DNA from: Micrococcaceae bacterium RIT 802
GTDB taxonomy: Bacteria > Actinomycetota > Actinomycetes > Actinomycetales > Micrococcaceae
Length of the DNA: 64,000 nucleotides
Direction of reading: 5' to 3'
Assembly: GCA_016892645.1 (NCBI GenBank)
Contig: JAFEMX010000001.1
Coordinates: 1-64,000 of the forward strand
Shown: positions 27,515-36,081 of the stretch, in pieces
Numbering within the stretch: position 1 is the first letter of the stretch
Layout: each line of letters starts with the position of its first letter
Notes under the pieces: model-generated
Database searches by the model: none
What the model was told of the DNA's origin: nothing
The model's input: the letters and a program-made list of their open reading frames with translations, nothing else
Position numbers and translations under genes: made by a program

Positions 27515-28414
27515 CTAGCGGATGTCCCGGACCATGGCCGAGAGCTCATCGTGCAGTTCGTGGTCACGGCCGATGGCGGTGCCGTCGATCGAGGTCACCG
27601 GTGCCAGCAGGCGGATGCTGGAGACCAGCCAGACGGCGTCGGCCTCCATCAGGTGGTGTGGCTCGAGCGGACCGTACCCCAGCGTCCAACCGGCCTGCCG
27701 GGCCGCGGCGAAGATCGCGCCTTGGGTGGTTCCGGGCAGGATGCCGGTCTCCAGGCGCGGCGTCACCAGGCGCTTGACACCGTTCTCCCGCGTCGCCAGC
27801 AGAACGGTGGAGGTGGGCCCCTCCAGGACGCGCCCGTCGCTGGAGGTGAAGATGACGTCGTCGGCGCCGATCGAGCGGGCATGGCGCAGTGCGGCCATGT
27901 TCACTGCATAGGACAGGGTCTTGGCACCCATCAGCAGCCAGGGGGCACGGTCGGCGAGCGAGGAATCGTAACCGCGGTCCAGCAGGACGACGGCGATGCC
28001 CTCCTGCCGCTGGCGCCGGCCGGCTTCCGGGGCGGGGGAGACTGTGACCCATGCCGGTCCGTGCGCTTCGCCCTCGGCGCCGCGGGTGACGACGAGTTTC
28101 ACGACGGCCTCGTCGGTGTCGTCGGGATCCCCGGACGCGGCGGATCGTCCGGCCTCGTAGCCGGCGACCGCGGTGGCGATGGCCCCGCGCCACGCGTCCT
28201 CCTCGGGCAGTGCCAACTCGCAGGTGGCTGCCGAGGACCGCAGTCGCGCCAGGTGTGCGTCGAGCTTGCGTACCGTCCCGCCGGTGTAGAGCATCGACTC
28301 GAAGACGCCGTCGCCGCGGACGACCCCCTGGTCGGTGACGAGCAGTTGCGGGGCGGAAGCGTCGGCCACACGGCCGGCGGGCGTGGCTGAATCCACGAAC
28401 ACCAAGACAGTCAT
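27515..28414 (-). CDS. pabC: aminodeoxychorismate lyase (class IV aminotransferase fold)
   Basis: 299-residue fold-type IV PLP enzyme, most likely releasing 4-aminobenzoate and pyruvate from aminodeoxychorismate for folate synthesis. DQGVVRGDGVFESM near residue 30, the Schiff-base Lys165 in GAKTLSYAVNM, DDVIFTSSDGRVLEGPTS and ETGILPGTTQ are the family motifs. A branched-chain or D-amino-acid aminotransferase remains possible, but a pabB-type gene lies 3 kb away on the same strand. TAATCT seven bases before the ATG suggests a leaderless mRNA. An in-frame ATG 28 codons upstream would cross the divergent promoter. Confidence 0.8.
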   Translation of the reverse strand: MTVLVFVDSATPAGRVADASAPQLLVTDQGVVRGDGVFESMLYTGGTVRKLDAHLARLRSSAATCELALPEEDAWRGAIATAVAGYEAGRSAASGDPDDTDEAVVKLVVTRGAEGEAHGPAWVTVSPAPEAGRRQRQEGIAVVLLDRGYDSSLADRAPWLLMGAKTLSYAVNMAALRHARSIGADDVIFTSSDGRVLEGPTSTVLLATRENGVKRLVTPRLETGILPGTTQGAIFAAARQAGWTLGYGPLEPHHLMEADAVWLVSSIRLLAPVTSIDGTAIGRDHELHDELSAMVRDIR

Positions 28415-28421
28415 GAGCACC

Positions 28422-28427
28422 AGATTA
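28422..28427 (-). promoter_or_regulatory. -10 element TAATCT of pabC, leaderless geometry
   Basis: TAATCT ends 7 nt before the pabC ATG. The divergent cls -10 lies 20 bp away. Confidence 0.5.
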
Positions 28428-28447
28428 CCCCCGGGGGTCGGGACCGA

Positions 28448-28453
28448 TAGTCT
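28448..28453 (+). promoter_or_regulatory. -10 element TAGTCT of the cardiolipin synthase gene
   Basis: TAGTCT lies 30 nt before the TTG start, giving a leader of about 23 nt with a GGAAGG Shine-Dalgarno at 28473-28478. Confidence 0.45.
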
Positions 28454-28482
28454 GGTACGGACCGCTCGGGCTGGAAGGTGCA

Positions 28483-29967
28483 TTGTTGACTGAGTCATTG
28501 TTGCTCTGGGACGACCTCCCCGGATGGCTGTTGGCGATCCTGTGGACCCTGGACATCGGCATCCGCGTGGTCATGCTGGGCGTCGTCCCCGGCAACCGGC
28601 GCCCCACGACCGCGATGGCCTGGCTGCTGTCGATCTTCTTCTTCCCCTTCGTGGGGCTGGCCCTGTTCCTGCTGTTCGGCAACTTCAAGCTCTCCCAGCG
28701 CCGCGTCCAGCGGCAGGCCGAGGTCAACGAGCGGGTTTTCGAGGCCACCCGCGACCTGGACCTGCACGACGACGACCTCGACGCCCCCGAATGGGTCCAG
28801 TCAGCGGCACTGCTGAACCGGAACCTGGGCGCCTTCCCGATCCAGGAAGGCAACCGGATCGAGTTCATCACCGACGCCCGCGATTCCATCCGCCAGATGA
28901 CCGAGGCGATCCAGGGGGCCGAGAAGTACGTCAACGTGCAGTTCTACATCGTCGGCGAGGACCCCGAGCTGACCGGCCCGTTCCTGGGTGCCCTCGAGGA
29001 CGCCACCACCCGGGGAGTGAAGGTGAGGTTCCTCTTCGACCATCTCGGCACGATGCGCACCGACGGCTACCGCAAGCTGGTGCGCCGGCTGCGTTCCGGG
29101 GACATCGAATGGCGCCGCATGCTGCCGGTGTCGCCGTTGAAGCGCCGGTGGCGCCGTCCCGACCTGCGCAACCACCGCAAGATCCTCGTCATCGACGGCG
29201 AGGTGGCCTACACGGGGAGCCAGAACCTCATCGAGCCCGGCTACAAGCGCGCCTCCTCCCACAAGATCGGACGCGAGTGGATCGACCTGATGGCCCGGGT
29301 GAAAGGACCGCTGGTGACGGCGCTCGACGTCGTCTTCGCCACCGACTGGTCGCAGGAGACCGATGAGAACCTCATCGAACACGTCAACGAGGGCGGCGTG
29401 CCCACCGCGCGGGGCGACATCACCGGACAGCTGGTGCCCAGCGGTCCCGGATTCATCGCGGAGAACAACCTGCGCCTGTTCAACACGCTGATGTACTCGG
29501 CCACCGAGAAGCTCACGATCACCAGCCCCTACTTCGTGCCGGACGATTCGATGCTCTACGCCATCACCACCGCCGCCCAACGCGGGGTGGAAGTGGAATT
29601 GCTGGTGTCCAAGCGCGGAGACCAGCCACTGGTCCACCACGCCCAGCAGTCCTATTACCTGCAGCTGCTGCGGGCCGGCGTGAAGATCTACCGCTACCAG
29701 GAGCCCTACGTCCTGCACACCAAGTGCTTCACGGTCGACGACGACGTGGCGGTCTTCGGATCCTCCAACATGGACATGCGCTCGTTCTCGTTGAACCTGG
29801 AGGTCTCCGTCATGCTCATCGGCTCGCGGTCCGTGCGCGAGATCGACCGGATCCAGGCCGAGTACAAGGAGAAGTCCACGCTGCTCACGCTCGAGGACTG
29901 GCAGGGCCGATCGCGGCTGAAGCGCTACGTGGACAACGTCGCCCGGTTGACCTCCACGCTGCAGTAG
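28483..29967 (+). CDS. cls: cardiolipin synthase (phospholipase D superfamily)
   Basis: 494-residue membrane enzyme that joins phosphatidylglycerol units into cardiolipin. Two N-terminal helices (LLAILWTLDIGIRVVMLG, AMAWLLSIFFFPFVGLALFL) anchor it. Two HKD motifs form the active site: HRKILVIDG near residue 230 and HTKCFTVDDD near 415, the second followed by GSSNMDMRS. The start is TTG; 28483 and 28486 are both TTG, and the GGAAGG at 28473-28478 is better spaced for 28486. It converges on an FAD oxidoreductase gene with 8 nt between stops. Other PLD-type phosphotransferases are less likely given the helices and length. Confidence 0.88.
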   Translation: MLTESLLLWDDLPGWLLAILWTLDIGIRVVMLGVVPGNRRPTTAMAWLLSIFFFPFVGLALFLLFGNFKLSQRRVQRQAEVNERVFEATRDLDLHDDDLDAPEWVQSAALLNRNLGAFPIQEGNRIEFITDARDSIRQMTEAIQGAEKYVNVQFYIVGEDPELTGPFLGALEDATTRGVKVRFLFDHLGTMRTDGYRKLVRRLRSGDIEWRRMLPVSPLKRRWRRPDLRNHRKILVIDGEVAYTGSQNLIEPGYKRASSHKIGREWIDLMARVKGPLVTALDVVFATDWSQETDENLIEHVNEGGVPTARGDITGQLVPSGPGFIAENNLRLFNTLMYSATEKLTITSPYFVPDDSMLYAITTAAQRGVEVELLVSKRGDQPLVHHAQQSYYLQLLRAGVKIYRYQEPYVLHTKCFTVDDDVAVFGSSNMDMRSFSLNLEVSVMLIGSRSVREIDRIQAEYKEKSTLLTLEDWQGRSRLKRYVDNVARLTSTLQ

Positions 29968-29975
29968 GGGCCCGG

Positions 29976-31214
29976 TCAGCCGGCCGGATGGCCCTTGGAG
30001 GGCAGGCTGGCGCGGAAGATCCGGCGCGCGACCAGGCCGCCCACCCTGGGCAGGCCCATCACCACGAAGGCAGCGCGGCGCATCAGCTGCCCGGTCCGGC
30101 CGGACGGGAGGAAGAACGTGGCGTTGCGCCGGCCCGCCGCCTGCTGCTCCCTGGTGACCGGCCGCCAGCTGGCCTCGTAGGCGGCCAGCCCCGCGGCCAT
30201 GTCGTCCCCGTGCTCGCGCAAGGACTCCACCAGAACGCGGGAACCGGCCAAGGCCAGCGATGCGCCTTGTCCGGCCAGCAACGAGACGGCGTAGGCGGCG
30301 TCCCCGGTGATGACCACCCGCCCGCGGCTCCACTGCGGGCAATCGGACTGGGCGACGACATCGTAGTAGACCTCGCGGCCGGCCCGGGCCATCACCCCGG
30401 GGATGTGCCAGCCCAGCCCGGTGTAGGCCGAAGCCAGGTGCGCTGCCGGATCCCGCGGGATCGCCGGGTCGTCGGTGGCTTCCACGGCGAACACGGCCAC
30501 CCGCCCATCGGGCAGGGCATAGAGCCCCGCCTGGCGGTGCAGCGAATCGGTGAGCGTGACCACCGGCCCCAGGTCCCGGGCCAGCGGGGGATCCTCCACG
30601 ATGAAGCCCGCGACGTGGTAGCCGAGCAGCCGCAACGAGTCCTCCCCGCGTCCGAAGACTTCGAGGCGCACCGTGGAGTGGATGCCGTCGGCCCCGACCA
30701 CCAAGTCCGCCTCGAACCGGGTCCCGTCCTGCAGGACGACGACGGCGGGACGGTCCGTTCCCTCGGTGCCGCGCCCCGTTGCGCCCGGGTCCACGGAGAC
30801 GACGTGCGCGGACTGGTGCAGCGTGACCGCGTCCGGTAGCCATTCGCGCAGCCCGTCCTCGATGTCGGGGCGAAGAATGCTGAAGAAGCGGCCATCGGCG
30901 GCGCGCAGGAAGGTGTCCATGGCAAGTTTCGCCGTCGTTCTCCCGGTGCCGTCGACGTAGCGCAGCGAGTCGTACAGCACGCCGCGGCGGCGCAATGCCG
31001 GCAACAGGCCGATGGCATCGGCGGCCTCGAAGCCCGGGCCGAAGAAGTCGATCATGTATCCGGACGGTCGCGGGCCCGGGGCCTGCTCGAGGACGTCGAC
31101 CGCCCAGCCGTCGGCGGCGAGCTGGCCGGCGATGGACAGACCGCTGATGCCGGCCCCCACGATGACGGCGCGGCGGCCGGAGGCTGCGGGACGGGGCTGG
31201 GCTGTGGGGGTCAT
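29976..31214 (-). CDS. FAD-dependent monooxygenase/oxidoreductase (PHBH-like)
   Basis: 412-residue flavoprotein. The N-terminal dinucleotide-binding motif is GAGISGLSIAGQLAADG; the GD motif segment is RVVITGDAAYAVSLLAGQGASLAL near residue 300, and DLVVGADGIHS (the DG motif) lies mid-chain. This is the group A aromatic hydroxylase pattern also used by tetracycline-inactivating and many other enzymes, so the substrate is unknown. The start at 31214 is supported by a TACGCT -10 six bases upstream and by the GAGISG motif near residue 20. It is on the same strand as pabB but has its own promoter. Confidence 0.82.
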   Translation of the reverse strand: MTPTAQPRPAASGRRAVIVGAGISGLSIAGQLAADGWAVDVLEQAPGPRPSGYMIDFFGPGFEAADAIGLLPALRRRGVLYDSLRYVDGTGRTTAKLAMDTFLRAADGRFFSILRPDIEDGLREWLPDAVTLHQSAHVVSVDPGATGRGTEGTDRPAVVVLQDGTRFEADLVVGADGIHSTVRLEVFGRGEDSLRLLGYHVAGFIVEDPPLARDLGPVVTLTDSLHRQAGLYALPDGRVAVFAVEATDDPAIPRDPAAHLASAYTGLGWHIPGVMARAGREVYYDVVAQSDCPQWSRGRVVITGDAAYAVSLLAGQGASLALAGSRVLVESLREHGDDMAAGLAAYEASWRPVTREQQAAGRRNATFFLPSGRTGQLMRRAAFVVMGLPRVGGLVARRIFRASLPSKGHPAG

Positions 31215-31220
31215 TTTCCC

Positions 31221-31226
31221 AGCGTA
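31221..31226 (-). promoter_or_regulatory. -10 element TACGCT of the FAD oxidoreductase gene, leaderless geometry
   Basis: TACGCT ends 6 nt before the ATG at 31214; no Shine-Dalgarno is present. Confidence 0.5.
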
Positions 31227-31260
31227 GGTGTCCCGGACGCCGGGGAATAGGGGGTCCTGG

Positions 31261-33354
31261 TCAGGGGCGTCCGGTTGCGGCATCGCGTGCCGGTTCCGCG
31301 TCGAAGGTGGTGCCCACCGCCTGCAGGACCCCGCGGGACTTGGTCCTGACTTCGTCCCATTCGGCGGCCGGATCCGAGTCGGCGGTGATGGCGCCTCCGA
31401 GGCCGAGGCCCAACCGCCACCCGCCGTCGGGCCCGGGACCCCGCTGGGCGACCAGGGTGCGGATGACCACGGCCAGGTCGGCGGCCCCGGTGTGGGAGAA
31501 ATAGCCGGCCGCGCCGGAGTACACCCCGCGGGGCCGGCCGTCCTCCAGCCGGTCGAGGATCGCCATCGTCGAGATCTTCGGCGCACCGGTCATCGAGCCG
31601 GGCGGGAAGGCGGCGGCGACGGCCTCGGACCGGGAGGCGTCGGGGAGCAGCCGGGCCTCGATGGTGGAGACCAGCTGGTGCACGGTCGCGTAGGTCTCCA
31701 CCGCGCACAGGCGCGGGACCCGCAGGGTCGACGGGTCCGCGAAGCGGGAGAGGTCGTTGCGCAGCAGGTCCACGATCATGATGTTCTCCGCCCGGTCCTT
31801 CGGCGCCGTCGCCAGGTCGTCGGCGAGCGCGGCATCGACCACCGGGTCCGCGGCACGCGGGCGGGTGCCCTTGATCGGCTCGGCACGCAGCAACCCGGTG
31901 GCGTCGACCGAGAGGAAGCGCTCGGGGGAGGAGCTGGCGACGGCAATGCCTCCCCAGCGGATGAAGTGGGCGAAGGGCGCCGGGCTGGACCGGCGCAGTG
32001 ACAGGTAGGCGGCCCACGGGTCGAAGCCGCCGCCGCAGTCGACGCCGGGATCCGGGGCGTCCGCCCGCAGGGTGGTGGTCAGGCAGATCTCATAGCTGTT
32101 GCCCTCGGCGATCTGGTGCTGGGCCTCCCCGATCTTGTCCAGGTAGCCGGCCCGTGAATCCGCGGCGGTGAAACCGCGCGGCACGGCCGCGCCGGTGTCG
32201 GCCCGGGGACCGACCGGGCCACGGGTGCTGAGCACCGTTTCCGTCGCATCCAGCCACCGTTCGGCATCGGGGGAGGCCAGGGTCAGCAGCCAGGCTTCGG
32301 ACCGTTCATGGTCCAGGACCACGGCCCGCCCCGGGTGCAGCAGCGCCGCGTCGGGGGTCGGGCTCGAGGTGTTGTCGACACCGCCGGATTCGCGGCCCAG
32401 TTCATAGCCCAGCCAGCCGAGCCAGCCCAACGCGAAGCCGCACTCGAGCCCCTCCGGTGCCTCCAGCCGCGCGGTGCCCCAGTTGCGGTCCAACCAGGCG
32501 AAGAAATGCCCGGCCAGGCGCGTGCGGGTGCAGCCGATGGCCACCTCGGTGGTTCCGGCACGGTGCTCGATCCGCGTGGCTGCCGCGCCGCCGTCGTCGG
32601 CCATGATGCTGAAGCGGTTGCGGCCGGACCCCGGGGTGCCCGCGTTCGAGGAGTCCAGGAACACCGCGTGCGCGCCGGGGAAGTGCCGTTCGAAGACGGC
32701 CGCGGCGTCGATCGCGGCGTCCGGCAGGGGCAGCCGCCGGGAGAGCAGCGTCGGGGTGGCGGCCGCCTGGATCTCGGGACGCAGGGCCTCCTGCAGGCCC
32801 GGCAGCTGGGACAGGGCGCGCAGGGCATCGGCCGGGGCGCTGCCGTCGGCGGGGTTGAACACGAGGATGTCGGCCGTCTCGGGAACGGGGTCCGTGTCGA
32901 GCCAGCCGCGCTCCTGGGAGGCCCAGCGGTCCCAGTGCGGGGCAAAAGTGTCGCCATCGCGCTCCAGGGCCCGCCGCCGTCGTGCCGTGTCCTCGACCTC
33001 GACCCAGACGACGGCGTCCAGGTACGGGCGCGCCTCGCGGCAACCGGCTCCGACCCCCTCGACGATGACGAGGTCGGCCGCCACGGTGCTGCGGCGCTCG
33101 CCGTCGGTGTCGTGGACCCAATCCCAGGACGTCCAGCGGGCGTCCTCGCCCCAGTACAGGGACTCCAGGACCTGGCCGACGTAGCGTTGGCGGCCCTCGG
33201 CCAGACCGTCCCAGCCGGTGTAGACATCCTCGAGATGGAAGACCGAAACGTTGCGGTGGGCCCGCAAGGCGGTGGCCAGTTCCAGGGCCAACGTGCTCTT
33301 GCCCGCACCGGAGCGGCCGTCGACCGCGATGATGGTGGGGGATCTACGCGCCAC
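31261..33354 (-). CDS. pabB: P-loop kinase-like domain fused to aminodeoxychorismate synthase component I (PabB)
   Basis: 697-residue two-domain protein. Residues 1 to about 200 form a uridine-kinase-like P-loop domain: Walker A GRSGAGKST, VFHLEDVYTGWDGL, and VIVEGVGAG. The rest is a chorismate-binding enzyme with the PIKGTRPR motif; Lys495 in this position marks PabB, where anthranilate synthase has PIAGT. DLLRNDLSR, GSMTGAPK and YSGAAGYF follow. It should make aminodeoxychorismate from chorismate for folate, together with PabC and a PabA amidotransferase not found here. The start is GTG 33354, inside the end of the phosphatase gene (11-nt overlap). The kinase partner is unusual and its substrate unknown. 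Confidence 0.82.
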   Translation of the reverse strand: MARRSPTIIAVDGRSGAGKSTLALELATALRAHRNVSVFHLEDVYTGWDGLAEGRQRYVGQVLESLYWGEDARWTSWDWVHDTDGERRSTVAADLVIVEGVGAGCREARPYLDAVVWVEVEDTARRRRALERDGDTFAPHWDRWASQERGWLDTDPVPETADILVFNPADGSAPADALRALSQLPGLQEALRPEIQAAATPTLLSRRLPLPDAAIDAAAVFERHFPGAHAVFLDSSNAGTPGSGRNRFSIMADDGGAAATRIEHRAGTTEVAIGCTRTRLAGHFFAWLDRNWGTARLEAPEGLECGFALGWLGWLGYELGRESGGVDNTSSPTPDAALLHPGRAVVLDHERSEAWLLTLASPDAERWLDATETVLSTRGPVGPRADTGAAVPRGFTAADSRAGYLDKIGEAQHQIAEGNSYEICLTTTLRADAPDPGVDCGGGFDPWAAYLSLRRSSPAPFAHFIRWGGIAVASSSPERFLSVDATGLLRAEPIKGTRPRAADPVVDAALADDLATAPKDRAENIMIVDLLRNDLSRFADPSTLRVPRLCAVETYATVHQLVSTIEARLLPDASRSEAVAAAFPPGSMTGAPKISTMAILDRLEDGRPRGVYSGAAGYFSHTGAADLAVVIRTLVAQRGPGPDGGWRLGLGLGGAITADSDPAAEWDEVRTKSRGVLQAVGTTFDAEPARDAATGRP

Positions 33355-33847
33355 GTGTGTCTGCGGTCTGGCTCTTGATGTGCTGCACCAAACCCGGCAG
33401 CGCGGCAACGATGAGCTGGGAGGTCGTCTCGAAGTCCGCCTCGTCGCCGTACCAGGGGTCGTAGATGCCCTGCCGTGCCGGGGCCTCGCGGGCCAGTTCG
33501 GGGTCGAAGGAGCGCAACATGCGGATCTTGGACCGGTCCGTGTCGTTGGTGGCCAGGCGCCGCAGGTGGTTGAAGTGGTCGGTGTCCAGGGCCAGGACCA
33601 GGTCGGCGGTGGCGAAGTCGTCGGCGGTGAACTGCCGGGCCACGTGGCTCGAGGTCTCGATGCCGCGCTGGGTGAGCAGCCCGGCGGCCCGCGGGTCGAT
33701 CGGGTTCCCGGTCTCCCAGTCGCTGGTGGCTGCGGAGGCGATCTCCACGTCCTCCAGCCCGGCCGCGTCCACTGCCTCCCGGAGCATGTACGCGGCCATC
33801 GGCGACCTGCAGATGTTCCCGGTGCAGACTGTCAGGATCCTGTACAT
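33344..33847 (-). CDS. low-molecular-weight protein tyrosine phosphatase
   Basis: 167-residue cytoplasmic phosphatase. The P-loop CTGNICRS (C-X5-R-S) lies at residues 8-15 and the general acid Asp in YDPWYGDE near 130, both as in the arsenate-reductase/LMW-PTP fold. The length is normal. In Actinobacteria such enzymes counter tyrosine kinases or dephosphorylate small molecules; the target is unknown. Coupled by an 11-nt overlap to the kinase-PabB fusion. A TAGACT hexamer six bases before the ATG indicates a leaderless start. Confidence 0.88.
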   Translation of the reverse strand: MYRILTVCTGNICRSPMAAYMLREAVDAAGLEDVEIASAATSDWETGNPIDPRAAGLLTQRGIETSSHVARQFTADDFATADLVLALDTDHFNHLRRLATNDTDRSKIRMLRSFDPELAREAPARQGIYDPWYGDEADFETTSQLIVAALPGLVQHIKSQTADTRGA

Positions 33848-33853
33848 GAAGCC

Positions 33854-33859
33854 AGTCTA
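33854..33859 (-). promoter_or_regulatory. -10 element TAGACT of the phosphatase-pabB operon, leaderless geometry
   Basis: TAGACT ends 6 nt before the ATG at 33847, with no Shine-Dalgarno between. Confidence 0.55.
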
Positions 33860-33912
33860 TGCACCCGGCGGCCCGGACGGCAGGACGCACGGCAGCGGGT
33901 CTGGCCGCAGGC

Positions 33913-34539
33913 CTACTGATGCAGGAACAGCAGCAGGGCGGCGACGAAGATGAAGAGCGTCCCGAACACCAGGTTCAGGATGCGCTGGCCGCGGACATTG
34001 CGGGTGAAGCGGCGGAACCCCTTGGCCGTCGCCGCGAAGAAGAACCACATGACCAGGATGTCCACGGCCACGATCGTGCCGATGAGCACGAGGTACTGCG
34101 GCACCAGCGGCTCCTGCGGGCGGATGAACTGCGGGGTGAACGCCAGGAAGAAGACGATCGCCTTCGGGTTGAGCAGGTTCACCCACAGGCCACGGCGGAA
34201 CATGGAGGCCGCCGGTTCGTGGGCCCGGACGTCGACCGCCGCCGTGTCCGGATCGGGTTTGGCCCGCAGCAGCCCGATGCCGAGGTACACCAGGTAGGCC
34301 GCACCGAGGTAGCGCACCACGGCGAAGGCGATCGGGGAGTTGGCGACCAGGACGCCGACGCCGGCGGCAACAACGAGCACATGCACCAGCAGCGCCGCCT
34401 GCTGGCCCAGGATCCCCCAGAAGGAACGGCGGAACCCGGCGTTCAGTGCGTTGTTCATGGTGTTGATGGCCCCGGCACCGGGGGTGAAGCTGATGAGGAG
34501 GCTGGCACCCAACAGCGAGAGCCACAGGGAAAAGGTCAC
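33913..34539 (-). CDS. LysE/RhtB-family amino-acid exporter
   Basis: 208-residue membrane protein with six predicted helices. SFTPGAGAINTMNNALNAGFRRSFWGILGQ contains the family motif, NLLNPKAIVFFLAFTPQFI is the conserved mid-protein loop, and the last helix is FIFVAALLLFL. It exports amino acids or derivatives; the substrate is not defined. The start is GTG at 34537-34539 with TAGGAT six bases upstream, so it is probably leaderless. It starts 9 nt before the stop of the Pr6Pr gene in the transcription order, so the -10 lies at the very end of that gene. Confidence 0.85.
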   Translation of the reverse strand: MTFSLWLSLLGASLLISFTPGAGAINTMNNALNAGFRRSFWGILGQQAALLVHVLVVAAGVGVLVANSPIAFAVVRYLGAAYLVYLGIGLLRAKPDPDTAAVDVRAHEPAASMFRRGLWVNLLNPKAIVFFLAFTPQFIRPQEPLVPQYLVLIGTIVAVDILVMWFFFAATAKGFRRFTRNVRGQRILNLVFGTLFIFVAALLLFLHQ

Positions 34540-34545
34540 CCGAGG

Positions 34546-34551
34546 ATCCTA
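34546..34551 (-). promoter_or_regulatory. -10 element TAGGAT of the lysE-like gene, leaderless geometry
   Basis: TAGGAT overlaps the TAG stop of the gene upstream and ends 6 nt before the GTG start. Confidence 0.5.
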
Positions 34552-35169
34552 CGGCCCCGTCCGCCGCTGCCGGAGACCGGATGACCCAAGTGTGAAGACG
34601 AGGGCACCGATGCCGACGATGGCCACGGCGATGCCGACCACGGAGAGCGCCACCGGGACATAGCCGTGGGATGGGTCCAGGAAGGGGTAGGGGACCCAGC
34701 CGTCGGTCGCGCCGCGCACCAGCACCACGGCCAGCCACGCCAGCGGATAGGCGGCGACGTATCCCAGTTTCCGCAGCGGAACCCGGAAGGTGTCGGGGAA
34801 CAACAGCCAATCGAGCAGGCAATAGACGGGGAACACCAGATGAAGGACGGTGTTGGCCCAGTCCAGGTCGATGCCGCCGGGCAATCCGGTGAGCAAGGTG
34901 TTGTAGACGACGCCGGTCACGACCATGTACGTCGTGGCGGCGGCCCGCACGATGACCAGAGTGGCCGGGATCGGACGCCGGAGCAGGGACGTCAGGGCGG
35001 TGGCGGCCAGAACCGCGGCGGCGATCAGGTTCGATTGGACGGTGAAGAAGCCGAAGAAATTGAACGGGTTCACCGGTGAGCGCGTGGAGGTGTCCAGGAA
35101 GGTGGAGATCACGGCGGCGATGACGGCCACTGCGGCGATGATCCGCACTATGGCGGTGGCTCTGCGCAA
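34549..35169 (-). CDS. Pr6Pr family six-helix membrane protein
   Basis: About 206-residue integral membrane protein with six hydrophobic segments. NPFNFFGFFTVQSNLIAA and VYNTLLTGLPGGIDLDWANTVLHLVFPVYCLLDWLLF, then LAYPLAWLAVV-like and DPSHGYVPVALSVV, are the Pr6Pr (FAR-17a/AIG1-like) pattern. Function in bacteria is not established. No ATG is available; TTG at 35169 has GGAGGA four bases ahead and is my choice, with GTG seven codons later as alternative. It lies 43 nt after the methyltransferase stop and is probably cotranscribed with it. Confidence 0.7.
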   Translation of the reverse strand: MRRATAIVRIIAAVAVIAAVISTFLDTSTRSPVNPFNFFGFFTVQSNLIAAAVLAATALTSLLRRPIPATLVIVRAAATTYMVVTGVVYNTLLTGLPGGIDLDWANTVLHLVFPVYCLLDWLLFPDTFRVPLRKLGYVAAYPLAWLAVVLVRGATDGWVPYPFLDPSHGYVPVALSVVGIAVAIVGIGALVFTLGSSGLRQRRTGP

Positions 35170-35212
35170 AGTGTCCTCCGGGATGGCGGCGCGGGACGGT
35201 GGGGGAGGCCGA

Positions 35213-36043
35213 TCAGTCCTGGCCGACGTGCGCAATGAGCTCGACACTGGGCATGATGAACACGGCCGACTGATCCGCGGCCCAGGCGCGCCAGCCCGCG
35301 GCGATCTCCTCGAGGGCGGGTTGGTCGGCGATGCCGCGTTCGAGCGCCTGCTCGGCGTAGCTGGAGTGCAGCGACCGCTCGGCCCAGCCGAGGCCGAACC
35401 CGTTGCGTTGCTCGGCGTTGCCGTGGATCCAGGTCGACGCGGAGATCTCCAGCTCGGCCGCGTCGAACCCGGCGTCGATGGCCCAGGACAGCAGGCGGCG
35501 CCCGGCATTGGGCTCGGCGCCGTTGGAGCGCGAAATGGCGTCGTAGACGTCCCGCCACCGATCCAGTGCCGGGGCCTGGGGGAACCAGGACATGGCCGCA
35601 TAGTCGGCCTCGCGCAACGACACCAGCCCGCCGGGGGCGGCCACCCGGCGCAGTTCGCGCACCGCGGCCACCGGGTCCGCGAGGTGGTGCAGCACCTGGT
35701 GGGCGTGCGCGATGTCGAAGGCGCCGTCGTCGTACTGCAGGTCGTAGATGTTGCCGGTCTCGAAGCCGGCGTTGTCGACGCCCTCCGCGGCGGCGCGGGC
35801 GCGTGCGGTGGCGAGCACGTCCTCGGAGCGGTCGACGCCGACCGCCCGGCCGGCGCCATCGGGGGAGGCCACCTGGCGCGCCAGGTCCAGGGTGATGGAG
35901 CCGGGGCCGCAACCGACGTCGAGGATCCGCTGGCCGGGGACCAGGTGCGGCAGCAGGTGCGGGGCGGAGTCGGCGGCGGTGCGTACCGCATGCGCGCGGA
36001 CGACGCTCTCGTGGTGGCCGTGGGAGTAAACCTCGTTGTCCAT
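35213..36043 (-). CDS. class I SAM-dependent methyltransferase (UbiE-like)
   Basis: 276-residue methyltransferase. Motif I ILDVGCGPGSITLDLAR lies near residues 41-57, followed by AVGVDRSEDVL, DDGAFDIAHAHQVLHHLADP and LRRVAAPGGLVSLREADY. The closest recognisable families are UbiE/COQ5 and related small-molecule methyltransferases; the acceptor is unknown. The start ATG at 36043 has TAGGCT seven bases upstream and no Shine-Dalgarno, so it is probably leaderless. It lies 38 nt from the stop of the marR-like gene on the same strand. Confidence 0.85.
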   Translation of the reverse strand: MDNEVYSHGHHESVVRAHAVRTAADSAPHLLPHLVPGQRILDVGCGPGSITLDLARQVASPDGAGRAVGVDRSEDVLATARARAAAEGVDNAGFETGNIYDLQYDDGAFDIAHAHQVLHHLADPVAAVRELRRVAAPGGLVSLREADYAAMSWFPQAPALDRWRDVYDAISRSNGAEPNAGRRLLSWAIDAGFDAAELEISASTWIHGNAEQRNGFGLGWAERSLHSSYAEQALERGIADQPALEEIAAGWRAWAADQSAVFIMPSVELIAHVGQD

Positions 36044-36050
36044 GTTCCAG

Positions 36051-36056
36051 AGCCTA
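36051..36056 (-). promoter_or_regulatory. -10 element TAGGCT of the methyltransferase gene, leaderless geometry
   Basis: TAGGCT ends 7 nt before the ATG at 36043. Confidence 0.5.
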
Positions 36057-36081
36057 GGCGGATGGGGGCGTGGAGGGGCAG

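Noticed and set aside
31261-33354. Anthranilate synthase (TrpE) for the chorismate-binding domain.
   Set aside because: The motif is PIKGT with the PabB lysine, not PIAGT, and a pabC-type gene is nearby.
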